This document shows, piece after piece, positions 6,805 through 13,036 of a stretch of DNA of 13,092 bases. Both the position numbers and the translations under genes were made by a program. Source of the DNA: Methanobacteriaceae archaeon (lineage in GTDB: Archaea > Methanobacteriota > Methanobacteria > Methanobacteriales > Methanobacteriaceae); assembly GCA_011620845.1 (NCBI GenBank), contig WOYJ01000107.1:1-13092 (forward strand). The letters are read 5' to 3'. The notes beneath the pieces are model-generated. The model had not been told where the DNA came from, ran no database searches, and was given only the letters and a program-made list of their open reading frames with translations. How positions within the stretch are numbered: the first letter of the stretch is position 1; each line of letters opens with the position of its first letter.

Positions 6805-7127
6805 CTTTTTTTCACCACGCAGGTTAATCTACAATAGAATTAACTTGATTAAAATCCAATCTAGAAGAAAAATTCATACAAAATAAAGTAAATTCATGTT
6901 GTTTGTATTTCTCGAGTGTCAAGTACATCATATCCTGGGTACATAGATCATACAAGGATAATATGAAATGTGAAAACTTCACCAAATTGGGAATACTTTA
7001 CTTACCTATATAACATTTGCTATTTACCATTTCTAAAAGTTCACAAAAAGCAATTTATTGATCCTGATCTTTGAATAAAATTGATTTATTCCATTATAGA
7101 TCTGGTTTAAATTAATTTTAACCAGTA
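6805..7127. other. Intergenic gap upstream of mptA with possible leader structures
   Basis: No supported ORF. Reading toward mptA (minus strand) there is GTTATATAG (7006-7014) as a possible TATA box, then two small inverted repeats: GTGAA-GTT-TTCAC (6970-6982) and AGGATA/TATCCT arms at 6955-6960 and 6931-6936. A direct repeat GTACAT occurs at 6923-6928 and 6939-6944. If the TATA box is used, the mptA transcript would have an untranslated leader of about 180 nt. Confidence 0.35.
7102..7125. repeat. 24-bp near-perfect palindrome just after a stop codon
   Basis: Arms CTGGTT and AACCAG flank an AAATTAATTT core, with a single T-T mismatch per arm. It begins 2 bp past the stop codon (7128-7130) of the minus-strand coiled-coil gene and could end that transcript or be a protein-binding site. 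Confidence 0.45.
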
Positions 7128-7808
7128 TCAAAGGCCGGATAAAAGTTTTAAAAATTCTTCAGGAGTTATATCCTTCAAACTTTCGAGTGTTATGGTTTGG
7201 GCATTGTACAATTCTCTGGCCCTCTCGGCAAGTATTTCACCAGATTCATCATTTTCCACTATTACCAGGACATTTTCCAGGTTGAACTGCTCCTTTTTCC
7301 TGGTAATATCATTTTTGACGTGTGATATCCTTTTTTCAATGGATTTGAGTGCGACATCTGGTAAGTATGGATTCAACCTCTTCATATCATCTATCTCAAG
7401 GGGCACTCCAGCCACCACGATCTTCTGGGGATCCACTGTAAATTTGGTTAAAACCTTTTTAAAATTGCTCTTAGTAGTTAAAATTAGATATTTATCTGAT
7501 AATGTCTTAATATCCCCTTCTGCATCCGCTTTTTCCAGGACGCCGAAGTCGCCCAGTATACTGTCCAGTTGCTTTCTGATGGAGATGATCTGCTCACAGA
7601 ACTCCTGGGCCTCATCCTTTTTAAGGTAATGGGTGGGTCTGCTATCGAGTAAACAATCCTCTAAATCCATCATCTCATTTAAAATCTCACCAAATAATTT
7701 TGTATCTATTATCCCTTCCTGGGGCTTTTTAAAGACTTCTTTAGTCCCTTTAGATTTTCCTGCTTTACCTATAAGCTCTTGGGCCTGCCTGTAACGGATT
7801 TTATCCAT
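7128..7808 (-). CDS. Uncharacterised methanogen protein with helical, coiled-coil-like region
   Basis: 226 residues from the ATG at 7806-7808. GGTGAT lies just upstream; the GTG at 7815-7817 is part of that ribosome site and is rejected. A TATA box TTTAAATAC (about 7835-7843, minus strand) gives a short leader. The N-terminal half is charged and helical (FGEILNEMMDLEDCLLDSRP to FCEQIISIRKQLDSILGDFG). The second half contains strand-like hydrophobic stretches (KIVVAGVPLEIDDMKRLNPYL; NVLVIVENDESGEILAERAREL) and a C-terminal EEFLKLLSGL. No active-site motif or membrane segment is seen. It resembles archaeal DUF families restricted to methanogens; DUF2100 is a guess from memory. It lies downstream of the deacetylase-like gene but has its own promoter. 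Confidence 0.78.
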   Translation of the reverse strand: MDKIRYRQAQELIGKAGKSKGTKEVFKKPQEGIIDTKLFGEILNEMMDLEDCLLDSRPTHYLKKDEAQEFCEQIISIRKQLDSILGDFGVLEKADAEGDIKTLSDKYLILTTKSNFKKVLTKFTVDPQKIVVAGVPLEIDDMKRLNPYLPDVALKSIEKRISHVKNDITRKKEQFNLENVLVIVENDESGEILAERARELYNAQTITLESLKDITPEEFLKLLSGL

Positions 7809-7834
7809 TCTAATCACCGGTTTATAGCATACAT

Positions 7835-7843
7835 GTATTTAAA
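7835..7843 (-). promoter_or_regulatory. TATA box of the coiled-coil protein gene
   Basis: TTTAAATAC on the minus strand, with a predicted transcript start close to 7815 and the ATG at 7808. Placement excludes the upstream GTG as a start. Confidence 0.45.
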
Positions 7844-7887
7844 TGTGTTAACTATCGGTTTAAATTTAAAATCGTTCAGATTCAAGT

Positions 7888-8928
7888 TTAAATATCGAAG
7901 TAAGGAGAGAATATATCAGAGAGACTTTCGTATATCTTTCTGGTTTCCCTGTTTACCATGGAGTTATCTATGGGTTCCTTACCGTTCTCATATTCCTCTT
8001 TCATGGTTTTATAATTTTCGAGACCCTGGATTAAGTTCCGATTACACCGGGCCAGAGCATCCAAATCGTATCCCCCTTCCAGGATCAAGGTTAAAGACCG
8101 GGCTAGATCCATCATCTCCACGGCTATCCAGGTGAAAAATTCATCATCCAGGCGGATACTGGAAAGGGGATCATCCCGGTGTCCATCGAATCCCACATCC
8201 ACCAGATAGAAATCAGGGGAGAAACTCTGTGCAACTGGTCCCAGTATTTTTTCCAGGATATACCGGTAATCATGGCTGTTTGATCCAGGGGGCATGGGAA
8301 TACATAGATTCCTGCCTTCCCCTTCACCAATACCAATCTCCTCTACATTTCCCCTCCCCGGGAATAACGTCCGCGGGTCCTGGTGGATGGAAATATACAT
8401 CACATCCGGGTCTTCATAGAATATATCCGCCGTTCCATTTCCGTAGTGAACATCGAAGTCAAAGATGAAAAACCTCTCTATCTTCCTTAACTGTCTTAAA
8501 TATTCCAGGGTGATGGCCAGGTTGTTGAAGATACAAAAGCCCATGGCCCGGTTACGAGTGGCGTGATGGCCGGGAGGCCTCCCCACAGAATAAGCACTGT
8601 CACACCCATCTAAAACCAGTTCAGCCGCTTTTATAGCACCTCCAGCTGATAATTTAGCAATCCTGTAAGACTCTGATGATACTGTGGTGTCAAAATCAAG
8701 GTTGCCGCCGCCCATCTCACAGAACATTCTAACGTGTTCCACATGGTCATTGGAGTGTACTCTCAGCAGGTCTTCTTCACGAGCCATCACTGGTTGGTGA
8801 ATATCATTTAAATCTACTAAACCACTTTCCTGGATAGCTTCCATTATGACCTGAACACGCCTCTGATTCTCCACATGTACACCTGTATCGTGGAATCTGT
8901 AATCTTCAGAATAAACTACCGCTGTCAG
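7888..8928 (-). CDS. Histone deacetylase-family hydrolase (HDAC/AcuC/AphA superfamily)
   Basis: A Zn-dependent amidohydrolase of the arginase-deacetylase fold. Numbered from the GTG at 8874: catalytic His pair in GRPPGHHATRN (His103, His104), Zn ligands Asp141 and His143 in FDFDVHYGNGT, third Zn ligand Asp230 in VGFDGH, and Tyr269 in LEGGYD. All catalytic residues are present. Substrates of archaeal members are generally unknown (acetylated proteins such as Alba, or small acetyl-amines). The GTG start (328 residues) would remove the conserved N-terminal strand. In-frame upstream codons read TAVVYSEDYRFHDTGVH, which fits the family, but no ATG, GTG or TTG precedes it: either CTG (8926-8928) is the start (346 residues) or an ATG lost to a 1-bp change in the G6 run at 8934-8939. 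I use the CTG. It lies 50 bp after taw2. Confidence 0.88.
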   Translation of the reverse strand: MTAVVYSEDYRFHDTGVHVENQRRVQVIMEAIQESGLVDLNDIHQPVMAREEDLLRVHSNDHVEHVRMFCEMGGGNLDFDTTVSSESYRIAKLSAGGAIKAAELVLDGCDSAYSVGRPPGHHATRNRAMGFCIFNNLAITLEYLRQLRKIERFFIFDFDVHYGNGTADIFYEDPDVMYISIHQDPRTLFPGRGNVEEIGIGEGEGRNLCIPMPPGSNSHDYRYILEKILGPVAQSFSPDFYLVDVGFDGHRDDPLSSIRLDDEFFTWIAVEMMDLARSLTLILEGGYDLDALARCNRNLIQGLENYKTMKEEYENGKEPIDNSMVNRETRKIYESLSDIFSPYFDI

Positions 8929-8960
8929 GTAAACCCCCCATTTTTATGTTTTTATTTTAG

Positions 8961-8969
8961 TATAATATC
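8961..8969 (-). promoter_or_regulatory. Candidate TATA box of the deacetylase-like gene
   Basis: ATATTATAC-type sequence on the minus strand in the short gap after taw2. Transcription would start near 8938, just before the proposed CTG start, which disfavours starts further upstream. Confidence 0.3.
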
Positions 8970-8978
8970 CCTTACCAC

Positions 8979-9713
8979 CTATTCCTTACGGATCCAGGCA
9001 TCCACCACCACATGGTACACGCCAGGGGAGTACTTCTTGATGATCCTCTTATTTAAAATATCCACTTCAAAGCCATTTGCAGCTTCTTTTACCCGGTTTA
9101 CCGGCCGGATAAACTTAAATTTATCAGGCACAGATTCATGATAGTGTATCACTCCCCCTTCATCCTTTAAAGCCTTCAGGGCCACATCTAAGTAGTGGTG
9201 AGTGTTACCGATGTAACCCATTAAAACCCGATCAGCTACTCCTTCTGGGGCTAATTCCCGGCAATTCCCATATAATGGTTTTATCTTACCTGAAACATCG
9301 TTAAGGGTAATATTCTGGCATAGATAATCGTAAGCAGTAGGATTTATCTCGATGGAGTAGATCTTATCCACCATGGAATGGACGGCTATGGGGATGGAGA
9401 AATAGCCGATACCAGCGAAGAAATCCACTACAGTCTCCCCTTTCTCCACTAATCCAGCGATCCTCTTCCTCTCTGTGGTGTTGCCCTTGGACCACATTAT
9501 CTTGGACACGTCCAGCTTGAAGAGGCAGTGGTTTTCCCGGTGGATAGTTTCAGTACCATCACCTAAAATCACTTCCACCTCGGGTTCCCGTTTTAAACCC
9601 TTGATTCTGCCTAACTTAACCACCCGGTTAACTCCCGGTAATTCCAGAAATGTTTCCGGGTTCTCCACGTCTTTTTTAACTACGAGGATGTCTCCTATTA
9701 CTTTCCCTTTCAT
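8979..9713 (-). CDS. taw2: tRNA(Phe) 4-demethylwyosine aminocarboxypropyltransferase Taw2
   Basis: 244 residues from the ATG at 9711-9713. Upstream in-frame codons (back to 9761) read through the promoter and are unlikely to be translated. A class I SAM-dependent fold of the Trm5/TYW2 family: motif I is VVDFFAGIGYFSIP, motif II KIYSIEINPTAYDYL. At the position where Trm5 methyltransferases have an NLP motif this protein has MGYIGNTHHYLD, typical of Taw2, which transfers the 3-amino-3-carboxypropyl group of SAM to position C7 of the wyosine precursor at G37 of tRNA(Phe). Length agrees with archaeal Taw2 (about 250). TATA-like AATATTTAAC (9738-9747) places the transcript start within a few bases of the ATG, so the mRNA is probably nearly leaderless. 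Trm5 itself is the alternative, judged less likely. Confidence 0.88.
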   Translation of the reverse strand: MKGKVIGDILVVKKDVENPETFLELPGVNRVVKLGRIKGLKREPEVEVILGDGTETIHRENHCLFKLDVSKIMWSKGNTTERKRIAGLVEKGETVVDFFAGIGYFSIPIAVHSMVDKIYSIEINPTAYDYLCQNITLNDVSGKIKPLYGNCRELAPEGVADRVLMGYIGNTHHYLDVALKALKDEGGVIHYHESVPDKFKFIRPVNRVKEAANGFEVDILNKRIIKKYSPGVYHVVVDAWIRKE

Positions 9714-9737
9714 GTTAATATATGAGTTAAATGTGTA

Positions 9738-9747
9738 GTTAAATATT
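9738..9747 (-). promoter_or_regulatory. TATA box of taw2
   Basis: AATATTTAAC on the minus strand, about 25 nt upstream of the ATG at 9713. It supports a near-leaderless transcript and the shorter start. Confidence 0.45.
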
Positions 9748-9822
9748 ATCTGAAATTTCAAATAGTAAAATCAAAGACCGATGAATTTTAATACAGAATA
9801 TTTCTGTAGGGTCTTAGATTTT

Positions 9823-9962
9823 TTATGTTTCTGAGAGTTTTTGTAGGGCTGTTTTTGAGTTGTAGCCTAATATTGTGATTAGTCCTGCTAAAAATACAGT
9901 TAGTATGGTGGTTTTTGGGGCTGATTTGGGTGTGTGTGTATTTTTCTTTAAGTTCAGTCCTG
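9823..9962 (-). pseudogene. C-terminal stub of a membrane-anchored (probably surface) protein
   Basis: On the minus strand the frame ending in TAA at 9823-9825 reads SGLNLKKNTHTPKSAPK, then a hydrophobic segment TTILTVFLAGLITILGY, then a short hydrophilic tail NSKTALQKLSET. This is a typical C-terminal anchor of an archaeal surface protein: polar linker, one transmembrane helix, short tail. The frame has no start codon and continues into the insertion sequence (whose terminal repeat reads ISNILDKT) to a stop at 10003-10005. The 5' part of the gene is not found on the other side of the element. I interpret it as the remnant of a gene cut by the insertion and later rearrangement. The parent family cannot be identified from 46 residues. 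Confidence 0.6.
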
Positions 9963-9987
9963 AGGTTTTGTCTAAAATGTTACTGAT
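9963..9987 (+). repeat. Left terminal inverted repeat of the insertion sequence
   Basis: Its reverse complement begins ATCAGTAACATTTTAGACA, identical over 19 bp to the right-end copy, followed by one A/G difference and AACCT. Similarity stops sharply on both sides. Confidence 0.85.
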
Positions 9988-10076
9988 GGATGTGTCTTGT
10001 AATTATAATTTGACAGTTATATAATTGTGATTTGTGTTATGGCGTTTTATTTAGTTATATAATGTTTATTTACGTG

Positions 10077-10086
10077 GTATAATAAG
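10077..10086 (+). promoter_or_regulatory. Candidate TATA box of the transposase
   Basis: GTATAATAAG lies about 40 bp before the transposase ATG. Transcription would start near 10107, inside the left arm of the inverted repeat that surrounds the start codon. Confidence 0.3.
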
Positions 10087-10101
10087 GTTTAATAAGTATT
10101 A

Positions 10102-10149
10102 GCGCGATAATTATTAGTTATGTCGCTAAACAATACCAAATTATCGCGC
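10102..10149 (+). repeat. Perfect 11-bp inverted repeat enclosing the transposase start codon
   Basis: Arms GCGCGATAATT (10102-10112) and AATTATCGCGC (10139-10149) are perfectly complementary and GC-rich for this AT-rich region. The 26-nt loop contains the ATG (10120-10122). An overlapping alternative pairing exists: TTAGCG (10099-10104) with CGCTAA (10124-10129). Confidence 0.7.
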
Positions 10150-11456
10150 AATATAGTGTATGTTGTAGAACTATTTAAGTTTTTGGAAAATGAGGATTGT
10201 GAAGTCTATGTTTCTAGTGAAAAGGATTTTGAGTTTTTATTTGCATTGGAAGTTTTAGCTGGAAGGCCGTTGAATGTGGTCTTTTATGAGGAGAATTCTT
10301 GTTGTCCGTTTTGTAACAGTACATCTAATAAGAATGGTAGGCGTATACGTTATATTAACAAGAATAGACCTGTTAAAATACAAAAATATATGTGTTCTAA
10401 TGAAAAATTTGGGAAATTCCATGAGACGAGCCTGGAAAATATTGTCCCTAAGAACTGTAATTACTCCCATAAATTAAGATGTGAGGTTATCGAACAGTTA
10501 TTGATTGATTATAGTTCGTTAGAGAAGATTTAAGAACAAATTAACCGGGTTTATGGGTGTAAACCGTCTAGGCAGACTATTTTGAATCATCAGAAAGAGT
10601 CGTATGAAAACTTTTACAAGGATAAGATAGAAGAAGCTTTAAAATATACAGATGATGATTTGAGTGGTGTTTATGGTTATGATGAGCAATTTCTAAAAGT
10701 TAATGGTGAAGATCGAGCTAGATTATCCTTAATTGACTTAAATACCCATGTACAATTGAATCGGTTAATTGTTAAGGAATTCAATATTAAAAAAGTTTCA
10801 TAAAAACCATATTGAAAGGTAGAAAAAAGTTGATACAATAGTCACAGATGGTTTAACATGGTATAACCTTTATAATTGAAGATTTAAAAGCTAAACACCA
10901 ATTATGTACCTTTCATATTATGCATAATTTAATGGTGGACCTGGTAAAAGTGCTAAAAAAGATTAAAGAGCCAAATCAAAACCAGAACAAAAAAAACACA
11001 AAATTTACAAGGAATCTAGAAGAAAACAGATATAAAAAAGAACAAAAAAAAGATAAAATTAAGCAACTCAAACATCCTAAAGAGAGAAATCAGAAAAACT
11101 AAAGAAGGAAATAAAAGAATGGGAAAATTATGTAGAAAGAATATCCAATATAATTCAAAGCTCCAAGCGTGAAAGACGCTAAAAGAAGATTCAAATTCTT
11201 ATTTAATAGTATAAAACATTTAAATTCTTTAATTGGAGATTTAATTCAAAAATTAAGCAAGATATTCGATAAAACCATCAATCACATCGCTAATGACAAT
11301 ATGCCATCAACAAACAACAAAAAAGAAAAACATTTCGGCATCACATTACCTGGATTCCTCAAAAGAAGATTCAGAACAGACCTAGAACTTGAAATGCACT
11401 TAAACTTCGCAGAATACCGATGGATCCAAAGAAACAAAAAATCAGTAACATTTTAG
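10120..11456 (+). pseudogene. Transposase of the insertion sequence (multiple frameshifts, one stop)
   Basis: Reading starts at ATG 10120. An N-terminal zinc-ribbon-like region has CCPFC and a later Cys (YMCSN). After an in-frame TAA (10531-10533) the same frame continues with a helix-turn-helix-like stretch (INRVYGCKPSRQTILNH). The catalytic core follows: first Asp in GYDEQFLKVNG (Asp at 10681-10683), second Asp in TIVTDGLTWY (10847-10849), then HQLCTFHIMHNL, a Lys/Glu-rich helical insert, and the Glu of STNNKKEKHF (Glu at 11325-11327) before GFLKRRFRTDLELE. Frame changes are needed near 10797, in the A-run at 10823-10828, near 10870, near 11085 and near 11165. The restored protein would be about 440 residues. 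The DDE core resembles DDE_Tnp_IS240. With this many lesions it cannot be active. Confidence 0.82.
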
Positions 11457-11465
11457 ACAGAACCT
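11441..11465 (+). repeat. Right terminal inverted repeat of the insertion sequence
   Basis: Begins ATCAGTAACATTTTAGACA and pairs with 9963-9987 at 24 of 25 positions. The transposase C-terminal codons and stop lie within it. Confidence 0.85.
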
Positions 11466-11745
11466 ACATTTAACGAAAAACAGCAATAAAAAGATTAAAA
11501 ACACTACTAGAAAAAATATGACGATATTCCCAAAGTATTACAAAAAATCATCACCAAAACAGTACTCCCCAACTTTCAAAGACTCACACAATTCATGAGA
11601 CACAATTATATCTCACAAACATCCAACCCAAACGAAAAACTACTTCAGACAAACCGATCCAGAACAAATCAAAAAGAAATACAAAAAACCAGAAGGATTC
11701 CTCAACTACACCAACCCAAAAATGCAATACTGGACACAAAAACAC
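11466..11745 (+). pseudogene. C-terminal remnant of a second, different transposase
   Basis: Reading begins right at the end of the insertion sequence. After a stop (TAA 11468-11470), pieces in three frames join as RKTAIKRLKTLLEK, then YDDIPKVLQKIITKTVLPNF, QRLTQFMRHN and TSNPNE, then YFRQTDPEQIKKKYKKPEGF and LNYTNPKMQYWTQKHKK. The conserved-looking TSNPNE followed by YFRQTDP is the usual setting of the catalytic Glu in DDE transposases, with a typical C-terminal tail. Frame changes are needed in the A-run near 11511-11516 and near 11636-11640. It differs from the first transposase, whose own Glu motif is at 11325. No 5' portion is present to the left of the insertion sequence, so this is an isolated fragment. 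The family is unknown to me. Confidence 0.6.
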
Positions 11746-11748
11746 AAA

Positions 11749-11780
11749 AAATTTACAACCCCCAATAAATTTACAACCCC
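11749..11780 (+). repeat. Tandem direct repeat AAATTTACAACCCC
   Basis: Two exact 14-bp copies (11749-11762 and 11767-11780), 18 bp apart start to start, just after the second transposase remnant. They may mark its former right end or be a simple local duplication. Confidence 0.5.
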
Positions 11781-11793
11781 TGCAATTCAAAAC

Positions 11794-11802
11794 ATATTTA
11801 TG
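11794..11802 (+). promoter_or_regulatory. Candidate TATA box of the surface-protein gene
   Basis: ATATTTATG, 41 bp before the start codon; transcription would begin about 11820-11825. Confidence 0.35.
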
Positions 11803-11842
11803 TGATTATTGAATTAATTCATTAATAACTATAAAAGGGGAT

Positions 11843-12511
11843 ATGAAAATTAGGAAACAGAAAATTACAGGGTTTATTCCGTTACTTCTTTTAATCGTTG
11901 TTTTTGCTTTTTCTATTGGTGTGGTTGCAGCTGCAAGTAACAATTCTTCAGATGAAACTTTAGTTAATGGGAGTAACAATGCATCAGTAAATGGAACCAA
12001 TGCAATCGACGATGTAGAAATCAATATAGACAAGATAAATGGTAAAGTTCCAGATTATCCTGTTATTTCACCAGGGGGCAAAGTGAAGGTAAGTGTATCT
12101 GCGTATTATAAGAAAATTTTACCTTTATCATTCAGACACTTGAATTTTACTTTTCATCAATATTTACCATCAAATGGAGTTACATGGTCAAAGATAACGT
12201 TAACTGATTTATTTGGTTTAGCTTCAGTAACCTTTGATACCCGTAACCAGCCAAATGGTAAATATGAAGTTGAAGTATTTTATACTGGTGCACCTAATAG
12301 AGTGGAAGTTGAATATTTTAGCATAGGTCCAACTAGCTCAGACGAGCAATCATGGGAGACCGATGCAAATAATGGGTCTAATCAAAGTTCAACTTCTGAT
12401 AAACCAGTTTCTGACGAGACAGTACCTATGAAGGATACAGGAACACCCATTAGCGCACTTGTACTGTCTGTATTAGCCGTAATAAGTGGATTAGTTTACA
12501 ACAAAAGATAG
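11843..12511 (+). CDS. Secreted, C-terminally membrane-anchored surface protein with Ig-like region
   Basis: 222 residues. A signal peptide (basic KIRKQK, then hydrophobic FIPLLLLIVVFAFSIGVVA ending in AAAS) is followed by an Asn/Ser-rich linker with several N-glycosylation sequons (NNS, NGS, NAS, NGT). Residues about 50-155 look like one beta-sandwich: PVISPGGKVKVSVSA, LNFTFHQYLPSNGVTWSKI, TLTDLFGLASVTFDTR and GKYEVEVFYTG, the pattern of Ig-like/Big domains in archaeal adhesins. A Ser/Thr/Asp-rich stalk leads to PMKDTGTPIS, a transmembrane helix ALVLSVLAVISGLV and a basic YNKR tail. It is likely exposed on the pseudomurein wall. The role (adhesion or wall binding) is inferred. The ATG at 11843 has AGGGG very close upstream, a weak ribosome site. 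It neighbours the insertion sequence and a decayed surface-protein stub, suggesting a variable surface locus. Confidence 0.8.
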   Translation: MKIRKQKITGFIPLLLLIVVFAFSIGVVAAASNNSSDETLVNGSNNASVNGTNAIDDVEINIDKINGKVPDYPVISPGGKVKVSVSAYYKKILPLSFRHLNFTFHQYLPSNGVTWSKITLTDLFGLASVTFDTRNQPNGKYEVEVFYTGAPNRVEVEYFSIGPTSSDEQSWETDANNGSNQSSTSDKPVSDETVPMKDTGTPISALVLSVLAVISGLVYNKR

Positions 12512-12519
12512 CTTATAAT
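12512..12519 (+). promoter_or_regulatory. Candidate TATA box of the NuoE-like gene
   Basis: CTTATAAT immediately after the surface-protein stop codon. The predicted start near 12540 and GGAG at 12545-12548 precede the ATG at 12556. Confidence 0.35.
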
Positions 12520-12555
12520 CTTCTTTTTCTGATTTAGTCCAAACGGAGCATTCCG

Positions 12556-13007
12556 ATGCATAAAGATTTGCAGAAAATTAAATCGGCTTATCAAGGTACC
12601 AAATCAGAGATAATACCCATCCTCCAGGATATACAGTCCAGGTACGGATATTTACCTGAAGAAGTAATGGAGGAGGTTTCTGGTTTTGTGGGAGTCTCCA
12701 AGAGTGAGGTTTTCGGTGTGGCCACCTTCTATTCCCATTCAGGTTCACCCCCCCCCAGGGATGTAAACACGTAATGGTGTGTAAAGGGACCGCCTGTCAT
12801 GTCAGCGGTGCTGATAAGATAATGGAAGGTATAGAAAGACACCTGCAAATTAAGGAGGATGGAGTAACCTTCGATATGGGATATTCACTGGAATCGGTGG
12901 GATGTTTAGGTTGTTGTGCTTTGGCCCCCTTTACCATAGTTAACGGGGAAATAAAATCAAATATCTCCATTAAGGATATGAAACGTCTCTTTAAGAGGAA
13001 AAATTAA
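12556..13007 (+). pseudogene. NuoE-like [2Fe-2S] thioredoxin-fold subunit, split by a frameshift
   Basis: The first frame (from ATG 12556) encodes the helical N-terminus typical of NuoE/HndA proteins: IIPILQDIQSRYGYLPEEVM, then VFGVATFYSH. It then runs into a stop at 12772-12774. The remaining domain is in another frame, open across the break: FRFTPPQGCKHVMVCKGTAC. The junction FYSH plus FRFTPP is what the family expects, so one base appears to be missing near 12734-12738. The four [2Fe-2S] cysteines are present (VCKGTAC and GCLGCCALAP). Corrected length is about 150 residues, normal for the family. NuoE-like subunits carry electrons between a flavin NAD(P)H-type subunit (NuoF) and hydrogenase or dehydrogenase partners. 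No NuoF gene starts in the remaining 85 bp. A C9 run (12748-12756) lies nearby. This could be a true pseudogene or a sequencing error. Confidence 0.8.
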
Positions 13008-13029
13008 CCGGGTCCACCGCCACTGGGAT

Positions 13030-13036
13030 AAACCTT
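13030..13036 (+). terminator. T-run after the NuoE-like gene
   Basis: A T-run (T7 or so, about 13030-13036) follows the stop codon at 13005-13007 by about 25 bp, as expected for archaeal intrinsic termination. A following CTTTATAAG at the window edge may be a promoter for the next gene. Confidence 0.35.

Larger units (their letters stand above)
9963..11465 (+). mobile_element. Decayed 1.5-kb insertion sequence with 25-bp terminal inverted repeats
   Basis: Ends are defined by inverted repeats at 9963-9987 and 11441-11465 (24 of 25 positions match; 19 bp uninterrupted). Between them lies one transposase reading direction (plus) broken by a stop and several frameshifts. The transposase stop (11454-11456) falls inside the right repeat, as in many compact insertion sequences. 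No convincing target-site duplication is seen next to the repeats. The element separates two unrelated remnants, a minus-strand surface-protein stub and a plus-strand second-transposase fragment, so the locus was rearranged after or during insertion. The family is not assigned: the catalytic core looks IS6/IS240-like, but the length, zinc ribbon and long helical insertion are not typical of IS6. Confidence 0.85.

Noticed and set aside
6062..6886. A 274-codon plus-strand open frame opposite mptA
   Set aside because: Its protein is Ser/Thr/Ile-rich without a domain, and it is antisense to the clear GTP cyclohydrolase gene.
9793..9807. ACAGAA-TAT-TTCTGT hairpin downstream of the surface-protein stub
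   Set aside because: A short 6-bp AT-rich stem that could end the stub's transcript or occur by chance; too weak to list as a feature.
9950..11480. Target-site duplication flanking the insertion sequence
   Set aside because: Bases immediately outside the two repeats (ending CCTG on the left, starting ACAT on the right) do not match, so no duplication can be claimed.
11749..11780. Start of a CRISPR array
   Set aside because: Only two 14-bp units with a 4-bp gap; no repeat-spacer pattern and no cas genes.
11593..11790. 65-codon minus-strand open frame rich in Phe and Trp
   Set aside because: It is antisense to the second transposase remnant and its composition simply reflects the A/C-rich plus strand.
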